A stretch of 30,609 nucleotides of DNA from a virus, in the IMG/VR virus record IMGVR_UViG_3300008113_000281, positions 1-30,609 of that record; one strand, written 5' to 3'. The notes beneath the pieces were generated by a model, which was given only the letters and a program-made list of their open reading frames with translations, ran no database searches and was not told where the DNA came from. Positions 29,621 through 30,609 of the stretch are shown in pieces. The translations under genes and the position numbers were made by a program. How positions within the stretch are numbered: position 1 is the stretch's first letter; every line of letters begins with the position of its first letter.

Positions 29621-30058
29621 ATGAAGTACAAGCAATTTGACCAGCGGCTACATGATGCGTGTGATCCACCTGCTCGTAATGCGGTCGCTGGCTGGCTTAA
29701 AACGGTTCACCATGTTGATGCCTTACCCAACCCTGATAAATACGCTGTAGACCTCGTTTTGAGCCGTTACGGGCAGCATATTGGATATGGGGAAGTAGAA
29801 GTACGGGATTGGGGCATGGACTTCTGTCCTTACGAAACCATCCACATTGCCCAGCGCAAGGAAAAGCTGTTTACCAACCCTCGTACTACCATGTATGTTG
29901 TAACTCGTGGCTATACACACGCTTACTGGATGAGGGCATCCAAGATTAAAGACTGCCCGTTAATAGAAGTGCCAAATAAGGCAGTTGCCAAAGATGAATA
30001 TTTCTACGATGTACCTACAAAATTGTGGAAATTTGTAGATTTACGGGATGTGTTTTAA
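29621..30058 (+). CDS. Candidate PD-(D/E)XK-type nuclease (145 aa)
   Basis: Residues 41-60 (YAVDLVLSRYGQHIGYGEVE, Asp44, Glu58, Glu60) followed by HIAQRKEKLF (Arg79, Lys80) imitate the D...ExE...K spacing of small restriction-like nucleases. FCPYETIHIAQRK is a phrase that I recall from hypothetical proteins in short-tailed phages. The alignment is by eye only. It is the last gene of the rightward cluster and shares TTAA with the stop of the endolysin gene, so the two transcripts overlap by four bases. Confidence 0.5.
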   Translation: MKYKQFDQRLHDACDPPARNAVAGWLKTVHHVDALPNPDKYAVDLVLSRYGQHIGYGEVEVRDWGMDFCPYETIHIAQRKEKLFTNPRTTMYVVTRGYTHAYWMRASKIKDCPLIEVPNKAVAKDEYFYDVPTKLWKFVDLRDVF

Positions 30059-30483
30059 GCGTATGGCCGAGTACCCGTTTTATCAATAATCAAAGACTGT
30101 CTGCGAGGATTACCCCCAGCAATATTAGGCACAGAAATATGTGTCCAGCGGTCAAATTCTCGAATAATTTGGTCATATCCAATCCCCGATGCAATAACAG
30201 CCTTAACGACTTCATCGGGGGTCATGCTTGGTACTCTAATGTCTGCTGCACAACCAATCCGATGCTGGCTAGTGTCCTTTGATCCTACCGCATCATTTAC
30301 CTGTTTGCAACGGAATGCTGAATTAACCATGATTGGCTTGCCACCTAGTACCGTTTTAACTTCTTCTAGGAACGCAGCTAGGCGCACAAGGTTAGCCATT
30401 TCTAAGGCGTTTGGCGTATTGTCAAACTGGCGGTGATCCGTATGGGTTAGTTCGTCAAGGGTAAAATGTTCACTTAGATTCAT
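30055..30483 (-). CDS. Endolysin, M15-type peptidase (142 aa)
   Basis: MNLSEHFTLDELTHTDHRQ, VNSAFRCKQVNDAVGSKDTSQHRIGCAADI and DRWTHISV. The zinc ligands His74 (SQH), Asp81 (AAD) and His115 (WTHIS) are in the order of M15 D-Ala-D-Ala carboxypeptidase or L-Ala-D-Glu peptidase endolysins. It lacks a signal peptide, so release depends on a holin, whose end is seen just upstream. It would cut peptidoglycan peptide links. The start is ATG at 30483 with AAAAAAGATGAATC upstream and weak ribosome site. It is transcribed towards the rightward cluster. Confidence 0.88.
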   Translation of the reverse strand: MNLSEHFTLDELTHTDHRQFDNTPNALEMANLVRLAAFLEEVKTVLGGKPIMVNSAFRCKQVNDAVGSKDTSQHRIGCAADIRVPSMTPDEVVKAVIASGIGYDQIIREFDRWTHISVPNIAGGNPRRQSLIIDKTGTRPYA

Positions 30484-30609
30484 CTTTTTTAGCCCTCATA
30501 TCCATGATTTTTTCTAAGGTACGGCCACCGAAATACGCACTCATTATTAGCATACCCCATTGACCAAGCAGATTTACATACGATTCTTTGGCATCGTAGC
30601 CAAAAGCCG
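30470..30609 (-). CDS. Holin-like protein, C-terminal fragment (runs off the window)
   Basis: The translated end reads AFGYDAKESYVNLLGQWGML and then IMSAYFGGRTLEKIMDMRAK with a basic tail. The motif AYFGGRTLEKI is the typical C-terminus of a three-membrane-segment phage holin that I recognise from podoviruses. It overlaps the endolysin start by 14 bases, the standard lysis gene order. The first membrane segments are outside the window. Confidence 0.7.
   Translation of the reverse strand, partial: AFGYDAKESYVNLLGQWGMLIMSAYFGGRTLEKIMDMRAKKDESK

Noticed and set aside
1-30609. A diversity-generating retroelement as in BPP-1-like podoviruses.
   Set aside because: No reverse transcriptase and no template/variable repeat pair were seen beside the fibre genes.
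26750-30609. An integrase or attachment site indicating lysogeny.
   Set aside because: Only a Cro-like repressor is visible; no recombinase gene or tRNA-derived att sequence is in the window.

Overview
This window is an almost gap-free segment of a tailed double-stranded DNA bacteriophage with a short-tailed (podovirus-like) morphogenesis set: P22-type portal, large and small terminase, scaffold, HK97-fold capsid, a gp11/gp4-like tail adaptor, a large tail hub-like protein, ejection-type proteins and trimeric adhesin-like fibres. No ribosomal RNA, tRNA, integrase, polymerase or host housekeeping gene is visible. Base composition is moderate. Several small proteins (MKNGLYANIHAKRE type, RWKC-ending type, DUF5856-like) resemble ones I associate with aquatic phages. 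A betaproteobacterial freshwater host is a guess; the sequence does not prove it.

Layout. Positions 1-26749 are one long leftward block of about 40 tightly packed genes, many joined by ATGA or TAATG overlaps. In transcription order (right to left) they are: small accessory and DNA-metabolism genes (zinc-finger proteins, two membrane or secreted peptides, a DnaT-like replication protein, Ref-like HNH nuclease, PP-loop/PAPS-reductase-like protein, RusA resolvase, ferritin-like DUF5856 protein); a ParB-methyltransferase; terminase and portal; an island between portal and scaffold (fibre, coiled-coil protein, HNH-AP2 endonuclease, glycosyltransferase, zinc ribbon); scaffold, capsid and decoration-like protein; an intrinsic terminator; tail adaptor, hub, acetyltransferase, S74-domain protein and ejection-type proteins; and finally fibre/adhesin genes running off the left edge. 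Positions 26750-27104 hold no convincing gene but contain strong RNA secondary structure, including an H-type pseudoknot followed by T6 on the minus strand.

Control region. A small Cro-like repressor (27105-27326, minus) faces a rightward operon (27455-29047: 70-aa protein, SSB-like protein, RecB-type exonuclease). The palindrome TTAAG-N4-CTTAA occurs at four promoter-like places: the two divergent promoters at 27329-27397, the leftward promoter near 26527-26555 and a rightward promoter at 29234-29262. This suggests one repressor controls all early transcription. A second rightward cluster (29306-30058) encodes small proteins and a nuclease-like protein. It meets head-on a leftward lysis pair (M15 endolysin and the end of a holin-like gene) at 30055-30609.

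Working together: the right arm and the right end of the left block would handle DNA binding, recombination and modification. The remainder packages DNA, builds the capsid and short tail, and provides host-recognition and lysis proteins.
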